A stretch of DNA of 64,000 nucleotides from Amphibalanus amphitrite (Eukaryota > Arthropoda > Thecostraca > Balanomorpha > Balanidae), in NCBI RefSeq assembly GCF_019059575.1, contig NW_024882303.1, forward strand, positions 248,001 to 312,000. Reading direction: 5' to 3'. How positions within the stretch are numbered: position 1 is the first letter of the stretch; each line of letters begins with the position of its first letter. The notes beneath the pieces were generated by a model. The model saw only the letters and a program-made list of their open reading frames with translations. It did not search any database and was not told the origin of the DNA. The translations under genes and the position numbers were made by a program. Below are positions 54,101 to 64,000 of this stretch, piece by piece.

Positions 54101-55133
54101 AAAGCACAGACAGAGATGCACATAACGTCATGATGTCTAACATGATATATGTAAATGCTGATGCGTACGAGTACGTAGAGTACCAAATATGCGTACATAC
54201 ATACGTATGTATGTACATACATACGTACATGTAAGTACAGGGTGATTTTTTTACTTGTTAAAACGTAATGAGGTTTAACGGCGCTAAAATGCAAATATAT
54301 ATAGTAAAATTATATACCAGCATGACGAGCATTCTGGGACATTTTGATTTCATGCAGACACGATGTGAAGGAACGTCCATCGTGTATTTTACTTGTGCTT
54401 GAAGTTACCCCCTCTCTCACCAACACGAATCAGCCCGCCTGAGCACGTGTTGAACATCACCATGGACTCCCATGCTCATTAGGCGGACTGAAAAGGCTCC
54501 TATCACCCATTTTCAGCTCTGCCAGATAGTTTCAATGTTTTCTTAGTTATATCTGCCATACCCGGGTCCAAAAACTAGAAGTCTAGAAAGGGCAGGTCGA
54601 AGATTTTGCTACTGGCGGCCCTGGTGGTGTCTGATTCGCTGTTTTTGTTTCTCCCTGAAGGCTGATTCTTCAGAGGCTGCACATGCGCCAGATGGACCGT
54701 TTGAAGGTTATTCATGACTACAAGCTTGTTCGTACATTATTTAACGTCTTTCTGAGGTATCTCCTTGATGATCGTATGCTTCGAACTGCCTCAATGCTTC
54801 AAAATCATCGTTTTGTGTCGTTCCTTACTGAACGGCGGTGGACCATGCGTGCCCGATTGGTGACACATTTTCAGGCTCTATTGGGACCGAGGCCTTCGGT
54901 TAAAAGGGACAAATCATGACACCATACAAAATGTCCCAGATTTATCTATCACGTGCATTGCTTTTTTGCACAAAATTTTTCGATTTAGGGACCACCATTG
55001 ACGTTTACTTTTTAACAGTTAAAAAAAACATCACCCTGTACATAGACATTCTTCACCGTTTAGTGTTTAATGAGATATGATGCACATTGCACCTGGAAAG
55101 TGCCAAAAGCAATACCTACGATATTATGCACTC

Positions 55134-55212
<79 letters not shown>

Positions 55213-58200
55213 CCTCTCTCACTTTCTGTTTCCTCTTTTTTTTCTCTGGCCCCAGAGAAAAATTAGTCAAGCTTGCCACATGTGTCCCGTGACACCCGCT
55301 CTGACATTGCATTTCATCCTCAGATTCTTCCGACGGTGCTGAGCTCGATGAGCGATATCCCCAGCTCTGTGACGTTCACATGTGGACCTGACGCAGCCGA
55401 CCCCACCGTGGTAGCCATGGACAATCACCCGCTCATCCCCGGAAAACCGTGCATGGGTGAGCGAAACCAACCTGTTGAAAAAAAAATGACCAGGACAGTT
55501 TGATATAGTAGGTACAGAGCAAGTAGAATAAGAATACATATATTAATTAGCAATTAAAAAGCAATTACATATATGATTAAGCAGAACCGTTGTCAATAAA
55601 TGAGTTCTTCAGCGCTTTTCGAAAACGTAGGTATATGAGGAAAGAAAAAGGTACTGCAGGGAAAACTAGATGTGTTCATCGATAAATGCAGTATATGTCT
55701 ATTTCAAACAAACTGCGGTTATCTACATTTATAGGACAGTTTGAATGGGGTTGGGAACTCGATTTTTTAAGAATGCATGAAAATGATCAAACTATTTTCA
55801 CAGAATTTATGGTGCATACCATTGCCTCATAAAATCAACAAGCTGAGAGAAATGGGGGAAGAAAGATAGGAAACTTGTTTTGAAAAGTTCTTGAAAAAAG
55901 ATGCTCTTGATGCTGTTACGTCACATGTCACCTTCTGCGGTTGACAAATAATGGCGCATCTGGCGCACCACAGATTACATGTTATACCAATGGGTGAAAG
56001 ATGTTGTTTGCTTCACTCTGCCATTCGCGCTGTTTTTAACTTTAAATTATGCTAAAACATTTACGGATGAAATGTTCAGTGTCAAAAATTGATGTGTCTG
56101 CCGTGTACTATATTCCCACTTACCATGAGCGCGTGATAAACATTTTATGTACCTCGAATTTTCAAATGATAAAGATGATGAATCGGAGGATGCTGAAAAG
56201 CAAAAGCTCATTCCAATATTTGGACTACTTTACGATTAAAATGTTTACATTCCTGTCATCTTATTGATCATTTATTTGTTCTTTTTTTATGAAAATAACT
56301 TAAGGCGTTGAGAACCGAGGTAATTTCTATCTACCGTGCCTTAACTTACCAGCAACAGCAATCTATCTACGCCCTACGGTGGCAAGGGAGACTGTGAAAG
56401 AAGCGTAAGATGGATTCTAAACAATTCTTTTGTGATATACTGAAGGGCAAAGTGCAGAGAAGAGCGTACAAGTCCTGTTTTGTGCCAGGCTGTTGCAGTA
56501 GCACTTATGAAACTCCGAAAACGATCTTCGTTCATGTCCCGAACAACATTACCCTGAGGAGATGATCGTCTGCAATAGCAGGGAGAGCTGATGCAAGTAC
56601 TTTGAAATCCACTATCAAGTCGGTGCTATTGTTGTAATGATCACTGTGAGGTGAGATATTTTGTGCAAGGGCTGAGTGTAATGCCCAGGAAATGACCTCC
56701 ATTCGCCCCCTGACCGGTCAGGGTTATAAAATTTGAGTGGATGGCGGTCCGTTTGGGGTTCAGATATCAATTGTATTTTGTTACTGTCAAACAATACATG
56801 TTATGCTGGCAGCGAATGTGTGTAACGTCGTTTTTCGAAACAGAAGTTAGAATTGCAACGGCAGAGTGCTTGCTGGTCTCATCGTAAGTATTGTAAGTGT
56901 TGTAAGCAAAAGCATTGTCAATATTGTAAGTATTGTGAGCATTGATGTATGGTAGATATCACCTCACATGATCTCGGCTCAGATAACCCTCTCCGGTGTC
57001 CTGTCAGTAAATGGCACCTGGATCATTACAGATAAGATAATTTGTCATAATTCTTAAAGAATTGGGTGGTTTTGACTCGTTTACTCGAGGTGCAGGTCGC
57101 ATTTCAATACTTTTCCATAGGCTTGCAATGTAAAGGTCACGACTCTGACCTAACCTCAGGTCACAGATCAAAAATTCTGAGATATACAAACGACACATAC
57201 TGCAGGTACTGTTTTGAAGACTTGATGAGAGGAAATAACTTCGTGAAAAACTCAAGCTCTGACGTGTTTGCAAACTTTTCTGAGGTGGGGTCAACAAACC
57301 CGCTCTGGTTACCTGACCTGACCTGACCCGGCATTTTTTTTTTTTTTTGCTGAGATGTGCGCAATGAGCATTTAGGAAAAGTCACCAAATATGAGCTGAA
57401 TGTCTCGCGGCGTTTGGCAATTGTACAAAAAAATCCTGAAAGGTCTCCCCGTCCGAAATAGGGTTAATGTGTATATGAAGAGTTGCAGATGCCAAACATA
57501 CCCAGATCTAAGACTGCAGTTCCCAGCGCCGCTGCAACGTTTTTAAAACAAAGATACATAGGACATACAAACATGTTTATTTGCATCTGTTTTGGATAAT
57601 AGCAACTCATGGCGCCATCACCCGCGATAACTGTTAGGATTTGAGATATATTTTTATTTAGGCCATTAGTTTGGCTGTAATGTTTATTAATATTAGTTGG
57701 GCGGAGTTTGGTAGTTTTTTATTTAACTTGTGGTATGTTGTGCTGATTGCGGGTTGTTCAAACCTTTCAAATGTAAGGACCTTATTGAGCTCAACCCTAC
57801 CCCTACACTACCCTACATACGACTGGACGCTTTCCAAGCCCACAAGCATCACGACGCCGAGATGGAATGTAGCCGAGAAATCACCCTCGCCATCTGCTCT
57901 AGAGCTAATCGTGTGGGGCGGCGTGTGGGGCGCCGCTTAGCCTACGGGGGTGCACTTCTAGTGGATATGGGACGGGGGTGCACCTGCACCCCTTTCATAT
58001 GGAAAGTTACTTCCCTGATTACAGCTCCCCGTATTGCACCTAATCAGGGAACGGCCAGCAAACGAAGGAACTATTTCTGGATGACAGGCGAATAACCGCT
58101 CACGCAAGGAGCGGAGCTCCGCCCCGTCCAAAGTGGCCAACAAAGCAGAGACAGAGGCAGCATCACATCTTCCATCAAAGAACTGGTTTCTGGCTTGGAA

Positions 58201-61200
58201 GATGAGCTCCATCTTTGCATCCGAGTCGGTGCTGTCAGGAATCAGCTGGTCTAATGGAGTGAGACGACTAGCTATTGTATCAGAGCTGCCTGGTCTTCGT
58301 AGCATTTGCACCGATTCTTCTCGATCGGACTCTGAATTCTGTCCCTCCTGCGTATTACTTGAGGCATTGCTATGTAGCTAAGTCTTTGGCAGAGTTTCAT
58401 TATCCATGCTTTGCAAACAGTGCCATAACAACACAGTTAATTAATCACCAAGCTTCTTTGCAAGTTCCAATACATTTGAATCGCACGCGATTTGAGTGCA
58501 AAAATCAAGAAAAGTGCCAACTTGTTCCCGTAAAATATTTTGAATATTGGCCTAAAAAATGAGTAATTTCCAGATAAAATAACAGCGAAATCAGTTTTCG
58601 CTTGCCAATAAAACTCACAGATATTGAAGCTCCATTATTAAAGGAACATTTTAGTATATGCCATTCTTGATAAAACTTCTTAGCCACGCAATACCAGCGC
58701 AAAATAAAGAGACACTGAAAACACGACCAATCACTCCGAGTTACCATAGGAAAATACATAGAAAATGTATGTCTCAACTGCGCCAAATATACAGACAGTT
58801 ATATACCTACATGTGACGTCATGATTAGCCCGACCAATCAGAAGCAAGTTGTTTTGAGCCACAAATAATTAATTTCTGAACTAACGAAGCATTTTTTTAA
58901 CAAAGTGATTTTAAATTAAATCATTAAAAATTCTGAGCTTTTTTATTTTACCAAAACATACAGAGCATGCAGATAGGTCCCAACCCTATTAACGATTAGT
59001 GTCCGACTGGAGTACAGTCAGAGTAAAACGCTCTGTGACCTGTAACTTGACCGGTTCCATAGCACCATGAGACTTAAGAAAGACTCGCGTAACACGAGTG
59101 TTCTGTGACCTGACCTGACGTGACGGTGACCCGCAGCGCCGTGTCCCGCCGGCTACTCCCTGTACATCCCGGGGCAGACGACTCCGTCGCTGAGCAGCGC
59201 GCCGGAACGGGCCACGTGTCTGTCGCCTCCCTCCACCGAGCCGGCCAGGTCGCTGGTCGAGGCCGCTCAGCTGTGCGGTCAGCGGGGAGAACAGCTGCTC
59301 GACTTCGGTCCGGACGTCAGCTACCTGCCCGGACTGGACACCACCCAGCCACTCTGGATATGGATGCTACAGAAGTTCCCCGGGTGAGTCCCACCGAAAA
59401 GTCACCATGTGTCGGAAAAAATGTAGGATTTTTATGTTCATGATATTTAAATAATCTTAATATAAGAATGGGCATCAAGGGTCATTGTTTTGGGTCATTG
59501 TTGGGCAAGATTTCTTTTCTCGAGGTCATCTAGCCAGGCTTTTTCGATTTGACACTGTAGTTTGACAGTTCGCTCATTACTAGCACAGTGATAAGCATTG
59601 AGCATCGTCAATGTTTCTGACTGACTGTCCTTTCTGACATTGTTCCCATCTCACGGTGTGCACCTCCCGATACTTTCAGAGATGTCAGGCAGGTCAACTC
59701 TCGTGAAGAGCAGAGCGGTCAAATCAATTCGGCTGTGCCCAAGTGTGGGCAGCTGTCCTATAGCGCCGCCCCGGCCACAGTGCAGTCTGCCGAGTGTCAT
59801 GCCGACGCGCTTGGCGCCAACCCCTACAAAAACTACGTCTGCATGACCGCAGGTGGGCAAAAGCAGCGATACGTCCGCTAGGAAACGCTGAACTTACTGA
59901 CATTGTGACACAAATGACGGGGTCCGTTGGAACAGTTCTGAACAGGAGTTATTTGAATTGTTGCGCGACTTCGATAGCGCGAGCCATCAGCATGTTACCC
60001 CGCGCATGACTGGGGGGGGGGGGGCTCTACTCGCAAACTACCTGTGCTATAGCGTCGAGAAAATGCACTTTCGGTAGCACTTCCGCTATCATGTTGTCCC
60101 GCGATTTCACCTCAGGTCAACGGTTTGGTCTAAAAAGGGAAAAACCGTCAAAATAGACGATTTGGGGAACAGTGATTCTACACTTTTCAGTTCAACACAA
60201 TGCTTGTATGACATTTCTGCCCTACAATCCAGTTCCCGTCAAGCAGAAGCATCAAAGTAGCAGGCATCGGTAGGATTGTGATTGCAGGATTGCAAAATCC
60301 TGATTGCATTCCTTTCTGGTGGATTGCACCTGGATTTGAAATCCATTCCAAAAAACAGGATTTGATTGCGGATTGGATTGCATCATACTTCCATTTTTTG
60401 CAATCCAATCCGGATTGTGTTTGATTAGTGCTTTGAAATGCAGTTTGTTGCGATTGAAAATTATGAGATCGGCTTCATCGGCTTAATGTACTTTGCTATC
60501 AAGGGCCTTACATCAAAATTCGAAACTTGAAATAATCTAAACGCTTTTAATTTAAACGCTCAAAATAACATACGCTGATGAACTACATAGGAAGGGCAAA
60601 ATTACGTACCTATTTGAGGGCGAGTTTTAAAAATATAAAACACTGGTTGGGTAGAAGTTTAAATGTGGGGGTGTTTGAGGCAAAAAATATTTCCCATAAA
60701 ATACCTGTGCCGCCCTTAGATAGGAATTACTCGCAAGACTAGGTACTAGAAATGGGTGATTTGGGGATGGAGGCACGGCCCTATGCCCCCCCCCCTCCCC
60801 CAGATCCACTAGTGCACATAATAATACAACAGGATTGCAAAAAAGGATTGCGGATTTGATCACAATCCAAGTGAAAAAAGGGGATTGCGGGGAGGAATGC
60901 AATCCACTTCGGCACTAGGAATGTGGATTGGGAATGCAATCCTTTCAAAAAGGATTTTACCGATGCCTGCAAAGTAGGTAGATATGACCTGAACAGGTCA
61001 AATAAAAACATAAGAGTTTAAGTAACCTGACCGCATTGGGCAGCATTGCATAGCAGTCGAAGGGTCTAAGCGAGAACAGAATGAGGTCATCTGCAGCGGA
61101 GCTTAAGCCCTTTTTATCCAATTTGGGCAAAATTGTTTTTGACCTCACGTGACATCGCCTCATGTTATTAACTTGTTTATTCTCTTTATTTTTAGTGACC

Positions 61201-63960
61201 GCTGGAAGTCGCCTGCACCCTGCCGTTACTGATTGGCATGAAGATATCCTGATTCTGAAAGTAGACCGTGGGTGGGACGAAAATTGGAACAGATGCAGTC
61301 TACGCCACTGATAACCGTCGAAGTGCCGACCCCTCCTCGTCTGATCCCCCACCCACCGTTACTGACCGCTCGCCTCGCCTCGGCAGTGGGCTGCGGGCCC
61401 GAAGCTGTGTTCCACCGCGGCTTCTGCTACCACTACGACTCTACGGCGACAGCTGCCGACCACGTGAGCACGTGCACCCGCCGGAGAGGCTCCACACCGG
61501 CCGACTACACGGCCGAGTTTGTGGCCGAGGCGCTGCCGAAGCTCGGTGTACCGACCGACGGACAAACCCCCTTCGTCGGCATCTACAAGTGAGTTGACAC
61601 CGACGGTAGGGCGGGGGATATGCTCTGACTGCTGACTACCACACAGACAGTTTGACCCCATGTAACTAACACCAGGTGACACTGACATTCTGACTTCAGC
61701 GCCTGTCAATGAATGAAACCAATGACTGGCACAGACATTCTAACCGACACTGTGCTTGACACTGACCGCTAACGGACACCAGCTGACACTTTGACCTTCT
61801 GACAGCAGCTGACTGCAACTTTCACTCCCTGACTGACACCAACCAGTCCTTGACACTTCGACCCTCTAACACTAGTTCCTGACACTTTGACCCTCTCACT
61901 GACACTAGTTGACACTCTGAAGCTCTGTCTAACCCGTGCCCCCGGTCGTCAGGCGATACGGCAAGTTCTGGCGGCCCGACGGCACTGTGGTGCCCGTCAC
62001 GGAGTTTGTCGGCGACACGTACGGAGACGACACACTGCAGTGTGCCGCAGTTCTGCCCACCGACCCCACCAAGCTGAAACCAGTGGACTGCGCGGCGGAC
62101 GTAGACCACATCGGAGTCATCTGTCAGACGCCTGGCTACGGCACCGTCTCCAACGGTGAGAGATGTTTCACCGGCCGGACCTGGGCGGTGACCAAACGTC
62201 ATCCAACTTCCGTGACATCAGTTGTCACATCTATAGGCAGCATTTTGGGAGCGCGAATGAGGAAGTCAGTTATCCTATTTACATAAAGCTTATGGAAAAA
62301 GCTTATGATTTACATTCATTAACTGACAGAAATTAGGGCCCATTTTAAACGCAACAAACTTCCCGTCGTCCTGAAGGGCAAATCCAGGTTAACGTCGAGG
62401 CATTGAGCAATAACACTATAAGTTTTGACCGGCCGATGCACCATGATAAGTTCTGATTAATCCTAACCCAAGCCACCTCATCCATCCAGAACTATGCTCG
62501 GTACGCTACGACCAGCTGCTGAACGCCAGCTCCAGCGGGCCGGCACCTACGGTGACCCGAGCCGGCTCCATGCCGACGGCTGTCACCGGAGATGCCGTCA
62601 CGTTCACCTGTCCAGACGGCTACAACGTGCACAACGTGACGGCGCTGCACGCCATGACGCTGACCTGTGGCGGACTGCAGAGCGGCTGGCGGTACCCGGC
62701 CGAGCTCGACGTCGCGCTGCACGGGATGACCGTCGAGTGTGTGTTTGGTGAGTACAAGAGTGGAGAAAGTGTTTGGGCGATGGCCGATGGAGTATATCTG
62801 GCCCAGGAGAGATGAATGTAAGCTCGGTTGGTGGGTGCAAGTCTGATGAGTACCTAAAGTGTGAGTTTGGTGAGAAGCGAGCCTCAAGCTTGCGGGGATC
62901 TTTCAAGCTTTTGGGTTGAGGAACAGGCATAACGTTTTATAGCGGTCGGGTCATGTATCTCAGCTTCGTATTACCTACTCAGGTTGCAGCCGATTCATCA
63001 AATAAGGTCAAAAAATTCACATGGATAACATTGTGAATCACTGAAAAAATCTAGGAAATGAGTAAAGAACTCCCGTTGACCATCTTTCACTCTCGCCACG
63101 ATGTAACGAGAAGCGTGGCGTGACACGCAGCCCCCATTCCCGCGTGCAGTCTGATGACGTTTCCGCTGCTGTGTGGCAGCGTGCTCCATCACGGAGGCAT
63201 CGAGACCGCGAAACTCGGAGCTGGTGACGGTTGGCCAGGACAGTGTGTTCCGGTGCTCGGGATACATGCAGACGGCCGACGGAAGCACGGAGCAGCTGGC
63301 CGTCTGTGACCACACGACCGCCGCGCTGGCAGCGGGCCTGCAGCCCTGCGACCGTGAGTAGGGGGAGGGGACAGTCCGGCGACCGTGATTAGGGGGAGGG
63401 GGTGCTGAGACCGTGAGTGGAACGGGAATGACAGCTTTGCGACCGTGAGTGAGGGGGAGAGACAGCTCTGCAACCGTGAGTAGACGGGACGGGGTACTGA
63501 GACCGTGAATGGAGGGACAGCCCTGGGATCACGAGTAGCGGAAGGGGAAGGGACAATCCTACGCCCGTGAGTATAGGAAAGTAGAGCTGAGATCCTAAGA
63601 CTGAGCATGACCAGCTGGGGAAGTTGAACGTCAGTAGAACTTTCGGTTTGTGTCACGGCGGGTTTATCTGTGTACCTGTCGATGAGTGAATATGACGCTG
63701 ACCTCTGACCCCGTCCGATGAGTGGATATGACGCTGACCTCTGACCCCGTCCTCTCGTCGGCAGACTGCCTCGGCGCTCCCCTGATCCCCGGCCCGAACT
63801 CCACGGTGGTGAGCAGCTGGGACGGCACCTCGCGCCTGGAGGGCACCGTCGTCAACTACACCTGTATGGCAGGCTTGCAGACCCCCGACGGCCTGACCGT
63901 GCAGAACCAGACCTGCACCTCCGAAGGCTGGGTACGGAGTGCTGACGACCGGACACGCTG
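45144..63960 (+). CDS. Secreted fibrinogen-related / CCP / C-type lectin-like multidomain protein (3' end outside window)
   Basis: Fifteen exons: 45144-45174, 48577-48713, 49271-49430, 49977-50141, 50518-50621, 50937-51057, 53875-54002, 55324-55456, 59137-59383, 59680-59852, 61387-61588, 61953-62155, 62490-62747, 63180-63353, 63765-63960; about 810 residues, all phases consistent. A signal peptide (1-21) is followed by a fibrinogen-related domain (about 30-240): SGVYVTD, YCHMESGRWTEVLRR, GFGEPGTGEFYIGNDNL, LRLKVELLG, CAPTAWFG, GRTPWPTLPVELKAVSMQL. Next are a CCP-like module (240-326), two C-type-lectin-like domains (327-466 and 467-601; WIWM, AECHA, YVCM; FVGIYK, WRPDGT, DDTLQCA, VDCA, VICQ) and CCP-like modules (602 onward; VTFTCPDGY, VNYTCMAGLQ, TCTSEGW). 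Introns between modules are phase 1, as in shuffled extracellular proteins. Likely roles are pattern recognition or adhesion. No lectin EPN/QPD sugar motif was seen. The donor after exon 5 (GTAATC) is weak. Confidence 0.82.
45608..45905. mobile_element. Truncated TTAA element H, related to element D
   Basis: TTAA at 45608-45611 is followed by CCCTCGCCCGTATTGGTGTT, then CTGCCGTTTCGCCCCTG, which matches the left end of element D. The G/C hairpin is degraded. The sequence stops resembling D near an AGGTCA run (45880-45900), and no right end is present. Confidence 0.7.
46010..46125. mobile_element. hAT-type MITE fragment, CATAGGCGGCGGAA family
   Basis: Its first about 120 bases match the complete 151 bp copy at 52395-52545. 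The right end is replaced by the following F-like element, so only the left part is preserved. Confidence 0.75.
46126..47290. mobile_element. TTAA-type element G, reverse orientation copy of element F (ends degraded)
   Basis: From 47290 leftwards the sequence reads as element F does from its left end: AATATCTCC, then CGGCTGGAGATATCGCC, AAACTTTCAGGACCCCTCCG, and CGACCGAAAAAGACCTT. G/C runs mark the limits (about 46125-46180 and 47274-47287), but neither terminal TTAA repeat is intact. It lies in lectin intron 1. Confidence 0.78.
47291..48280 (+). other. Lectin intron 1, including an echo of exon 2
   Basis: No gene was found; a 138-codon frame at 47624-48040 has no domain. At 48125-48197 the end of the intron and the start of exon 2 are echoed: CAGATCGCCAGCCA, CCCTGTATGT, CGGCAG|CAGTGCTGGCG. 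Spliced at the echo, the frame would end at TGA within about 15 codons. Confidence 0.55.
48281..48532. mobile_element. hAT-type MITE, GGCGCGGGA family, copy 2
   Basis: The ends are CATAGGCGCGGGAA and CCCGCGCCCCTG, with flanking 8-mers GTTCAGGT and GTTCAGAT (7 of 8 identical). The length of 252 bp and the body match copy 1 at 18252-18504 in reverse orientation. It inserted between the exon 2 echo and the real exon 2 of the lectin gene, ending 44 bases before the acceptor. Confidence 0.87.
49060..49304 (+). repeat. Tandem repeat spanning the acceptor of lectin exon 3
   Basis: The unit GACAGATGTACTGTCAC with GGAGCCCTGTTT-like linkers repeats about seven times with a period of about 31. The last two units extend to CATGGAGTCGGGCCGGTGGA with CCGAG. 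The last one (49264-49304) is the true exon start, TTGACAG|ATGTACTGTCAC. The previous one (49201-49243) runs into TAG directly after the shared exon sequence. Confidence 0.88.
51215..51474. mobile_element. hAT-type MITE, GGCGGATCCAG family
   Basis: The ends are CATAGGCGGATCCAG and CTGGATCCGCCAGTG. The flanking 8-mers are GATGATGT and GACGATGT (7 of 8). The 260 bp body has G/C-run and A-run blocks and no ORF. It lies in lectin intron 6. Confidence 0.8.
52395..52545. mobile_element. hAT-type MITE, CATAGGCGGCGGAA family, complete copy
   Basis: The element is 151 bp, with ends CATAGGCGGCGGAA and TTCCGCCGCTACTG, and a perfect 8 bp duplication TTCGTGTT (52387-52394 and 52546-52553). A truncated relative is at 46010-46125. 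Confidence 0.9.
53130..53555. repeat. Related G/C-run repeat fragments
   Basis: Two blocks both begin with CACAAATTATGG followed by a G-run, GCAA and ATAC-TTTGCCCC (53137-53235 and 53446-53552), and end in CGCCCCTG. They resemble the short hAT-type MITEs, but I could not define flanking duplications. Confidence 0.5.
54188..54237. repeat. GTAC/ATAC simple repeat
   Basis: The tract is a run of TACATACATACGTATGTATG-type sequence with local palindromes, directly next to a TA-flanked element. Confidence 0.8.
54238..55038. mobile_element. mariner-like inverted-repeat element
   Basis: The ends are CAGGGTGATTTTTTTACTTG followed by TTAA, and the complement of CAGGGTGATGTTTTTTTTAA, each flanked by TA (54236-54237 and 55039-55040). 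CAGGGTG ends with a TA target are typical of mariner-related elements. A 78-codon frame (54683-54919, upstream-open from about 54660) is Arg/Leu-rich without an identifiable transposase motif. Confidence 0.8.
55137..55210. repeat. (CT)n microsatellite
   Basis: About 70 bases of pure CT dinucleotide, then an impure pyrimidine tract to about 55250, in lectin intron 7 about 115 bases before the exon 8 acceptor. Confidence 0.95.
56410..56680 (+). pseudogene. THAP zinc-finger domain relic
   Basis: An open frame from ATG 56410 to TGA 56563-56565 encodes 51 residues including YKSCFVPGCCSSTYETPKTI and FVHVPNN, the first half of a C2CH THAP finger (C-x-V-P-G-C and the Phe-His-x-Pro region). The TGA falls where the family has its invariant Trp (R-x-x-W). 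Past it, and after a frame change, CCNDHCEVRYF resembles the second C/H pair. It is therefore a broken THAP gene or a THAP-type (P element-like) transposase remnant in lectin intron 8. Confidence 0.6.
57100..57467. mobile_element. Right-end fragment of TTAA element, type C
   Basis: Sequence from about 57100 on (TCTGAGATATACAAA, AAACTCAAGCTCTGACGTG, TTTAGGAAAAGTCA) matches the right half of element C. It ends CGAAATAGGG then TTAA at 57464-57467. The G/C hairpin is mostly lost and the left half is absent. Confidence 0.72.
57958..58360 (-). CDS. Unrecognised minus-strand open frame inside lectin intron 8
   Basis: An open frame of about 130 codons, polar and leucine-rich, with the segment DSDAKMELIFQARNQFFDGR followed by a regular Leu/Ala pattern that could form helices. 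No family was recognised. It is continuous upstream of its first Met to about 58365, so it may be part of a decayed mobile-element gene. A short hairpin GGGTGCACCTGCACCC lies at its end (about 57975-57990). Confidence 0.25.
58366..59136 (+). other. Remainder of lectin intron 8: no gene
   Basis: AT-rich DNA with no recognisable exon; ends in a TGACCTGACCTGACG run and GACCCGCAG|CGCCG at 59136/59137. Confidence 0.4.
60261..60969. mobile_element. hAT-type MITE, CAGGCATCGGTA family
   Basis: The ends are CAGGCATCGGTA and TACCGATGCCTG, flanked by a perfect 8 bp duplication CAAAGTAG (60253-60260 and 60970-60977). Both sub-terminal regions carry multiple copies of GGATTGC/GCAATCC (about 60275-60415 and 60830-60955), likely transposase-binding repeats by analogy with other hAT elements. 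It lies in lectin intron 10. Confidence 0.9.
61640..61945 (+). repeat. Degenerate TGACACT repeat leading into lectin exon 12
   Basis: Short units like CTGACACTAGTTGACACTTTG and ACCCTCTAACACTAGTTCC (variants) repeat loosely through intron 11 up to the acceptor at 61952. Confidence 0.6.
63341..63575 (+). repeat. Tandem repeat spanning the donor of lectin exon 14
   Basis: The exon end and donor GCGACC|GTGAGTAGGGGG recurs about every 30 bases in intron 14 as GCGACCGTGATTAGGGGG, GAGACCGTGAGTGG, GCGACCGTGAGTGAGGGGG, GCAACCGTGAGTAG, GAGACCGTGAATGG and CGCCCGTGAGTATAGG. Several copies keep a usable-looking GTGAGT. Confidence 0.85.
63680..63755 (+). repeat. Direct repeat before lectin exon 15
   Basis: The stretch ATATGACGCTGACCTCTGAC with CCCGTCC is present twice (about 63690-63716 and 63727-63752), each preceded by GATGAGTG, just before the acceptor CGGCAG at 63764. 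Confidence 0.85.
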
Positions 63961-64000
63961 GTAACCAGCTCAACCCGGCTATCCTAACATTAGCTAACCC

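Noticed and set aside
55070-55342. Leu/Ser-rich and Glu/Arg-rich open frames on both strands
   Set aside because: They are translations of the (CT)n microsatellite.

Overview
This is eukaryotic, almost certainly arthropod, nuclear DNA. Genes are split into short GC-rich exons with GT-AG introns. A degenerate CCTAA/TTAGG-like array is present, and a trehalose/sugar-transporter-like gene is present. The intergenic and intronic DNA is crowded with small non-autonomous DNA transposons. A crustacean such as a barnacle would fit, but that is a guess from general character only.

Layout. 1-4.7 kb: a 5'-truncated LINE (minus strand, reverse transcriptase plus RNase H) split by a 1.6 kb inverted-repeat transposon. 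4.7-10.4 kb: no gene, but tandem repeats and at least five nested or abutting DNA elements. 10.47-14.43 kb (minus): seven exons of cytosolic threonyl-tRNA synthetase covering a GST-C-like N-terminus, the TGS domain and the editing domain; the catalytic core is not in the window. 14.4-19.5 kb: one 1.5 kb element full of GTTCCCA/TGGGAAC palindromes, a hAT-type MITE and the CCTAA-like array. 19.56-35.43 kb (plus): a complete seven-exon gene for a membrane-anchored JmjC/cupin oxygenase-like protein with a C-terminal EF-hand; its introns hold a nest of TTAA-flanked elements. 36.97-38.12 kb: a large fold-back element. 38.9-40.1 kb: another TTAA element. 40.43-42.42 kb (minus): a two-exon MFS sugar transporter of the Tret1 type. 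45.14 kb to beyond the right edge (plus): a large secreted lectin-like gene whose 15 visible exons encode a signal peptide, a fibrinogen-related domain, CCP-like modules and two C-type-lectin-like domains, with phase-1 introns between modules. A THAP-domain relic lies in one of its introns.

Two themes run across the window. First, a group of roughly 0.9-1.2 kb elements flanked by TTAA has ends (inverted repeat, G/C-run hairpin, and a duplicated inner word at one end) that match each other within a copy but differ between copies. Their interiors carry dense AGGTCA/TGACCT half-sites, in several copies bracketed by a central inverted repeat; several copies abut and share one TTAA. Second, in all three multi-exon genes (ThrRS, JmjC and lectin), short exon/intron edges are tandemly echoed in the neighbouring intron, and the echoed exon pieces usually run into a stop codon.

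All exon structures were read by eye from splice consensus, reading frame and family resemblance. No search or alignment was run.
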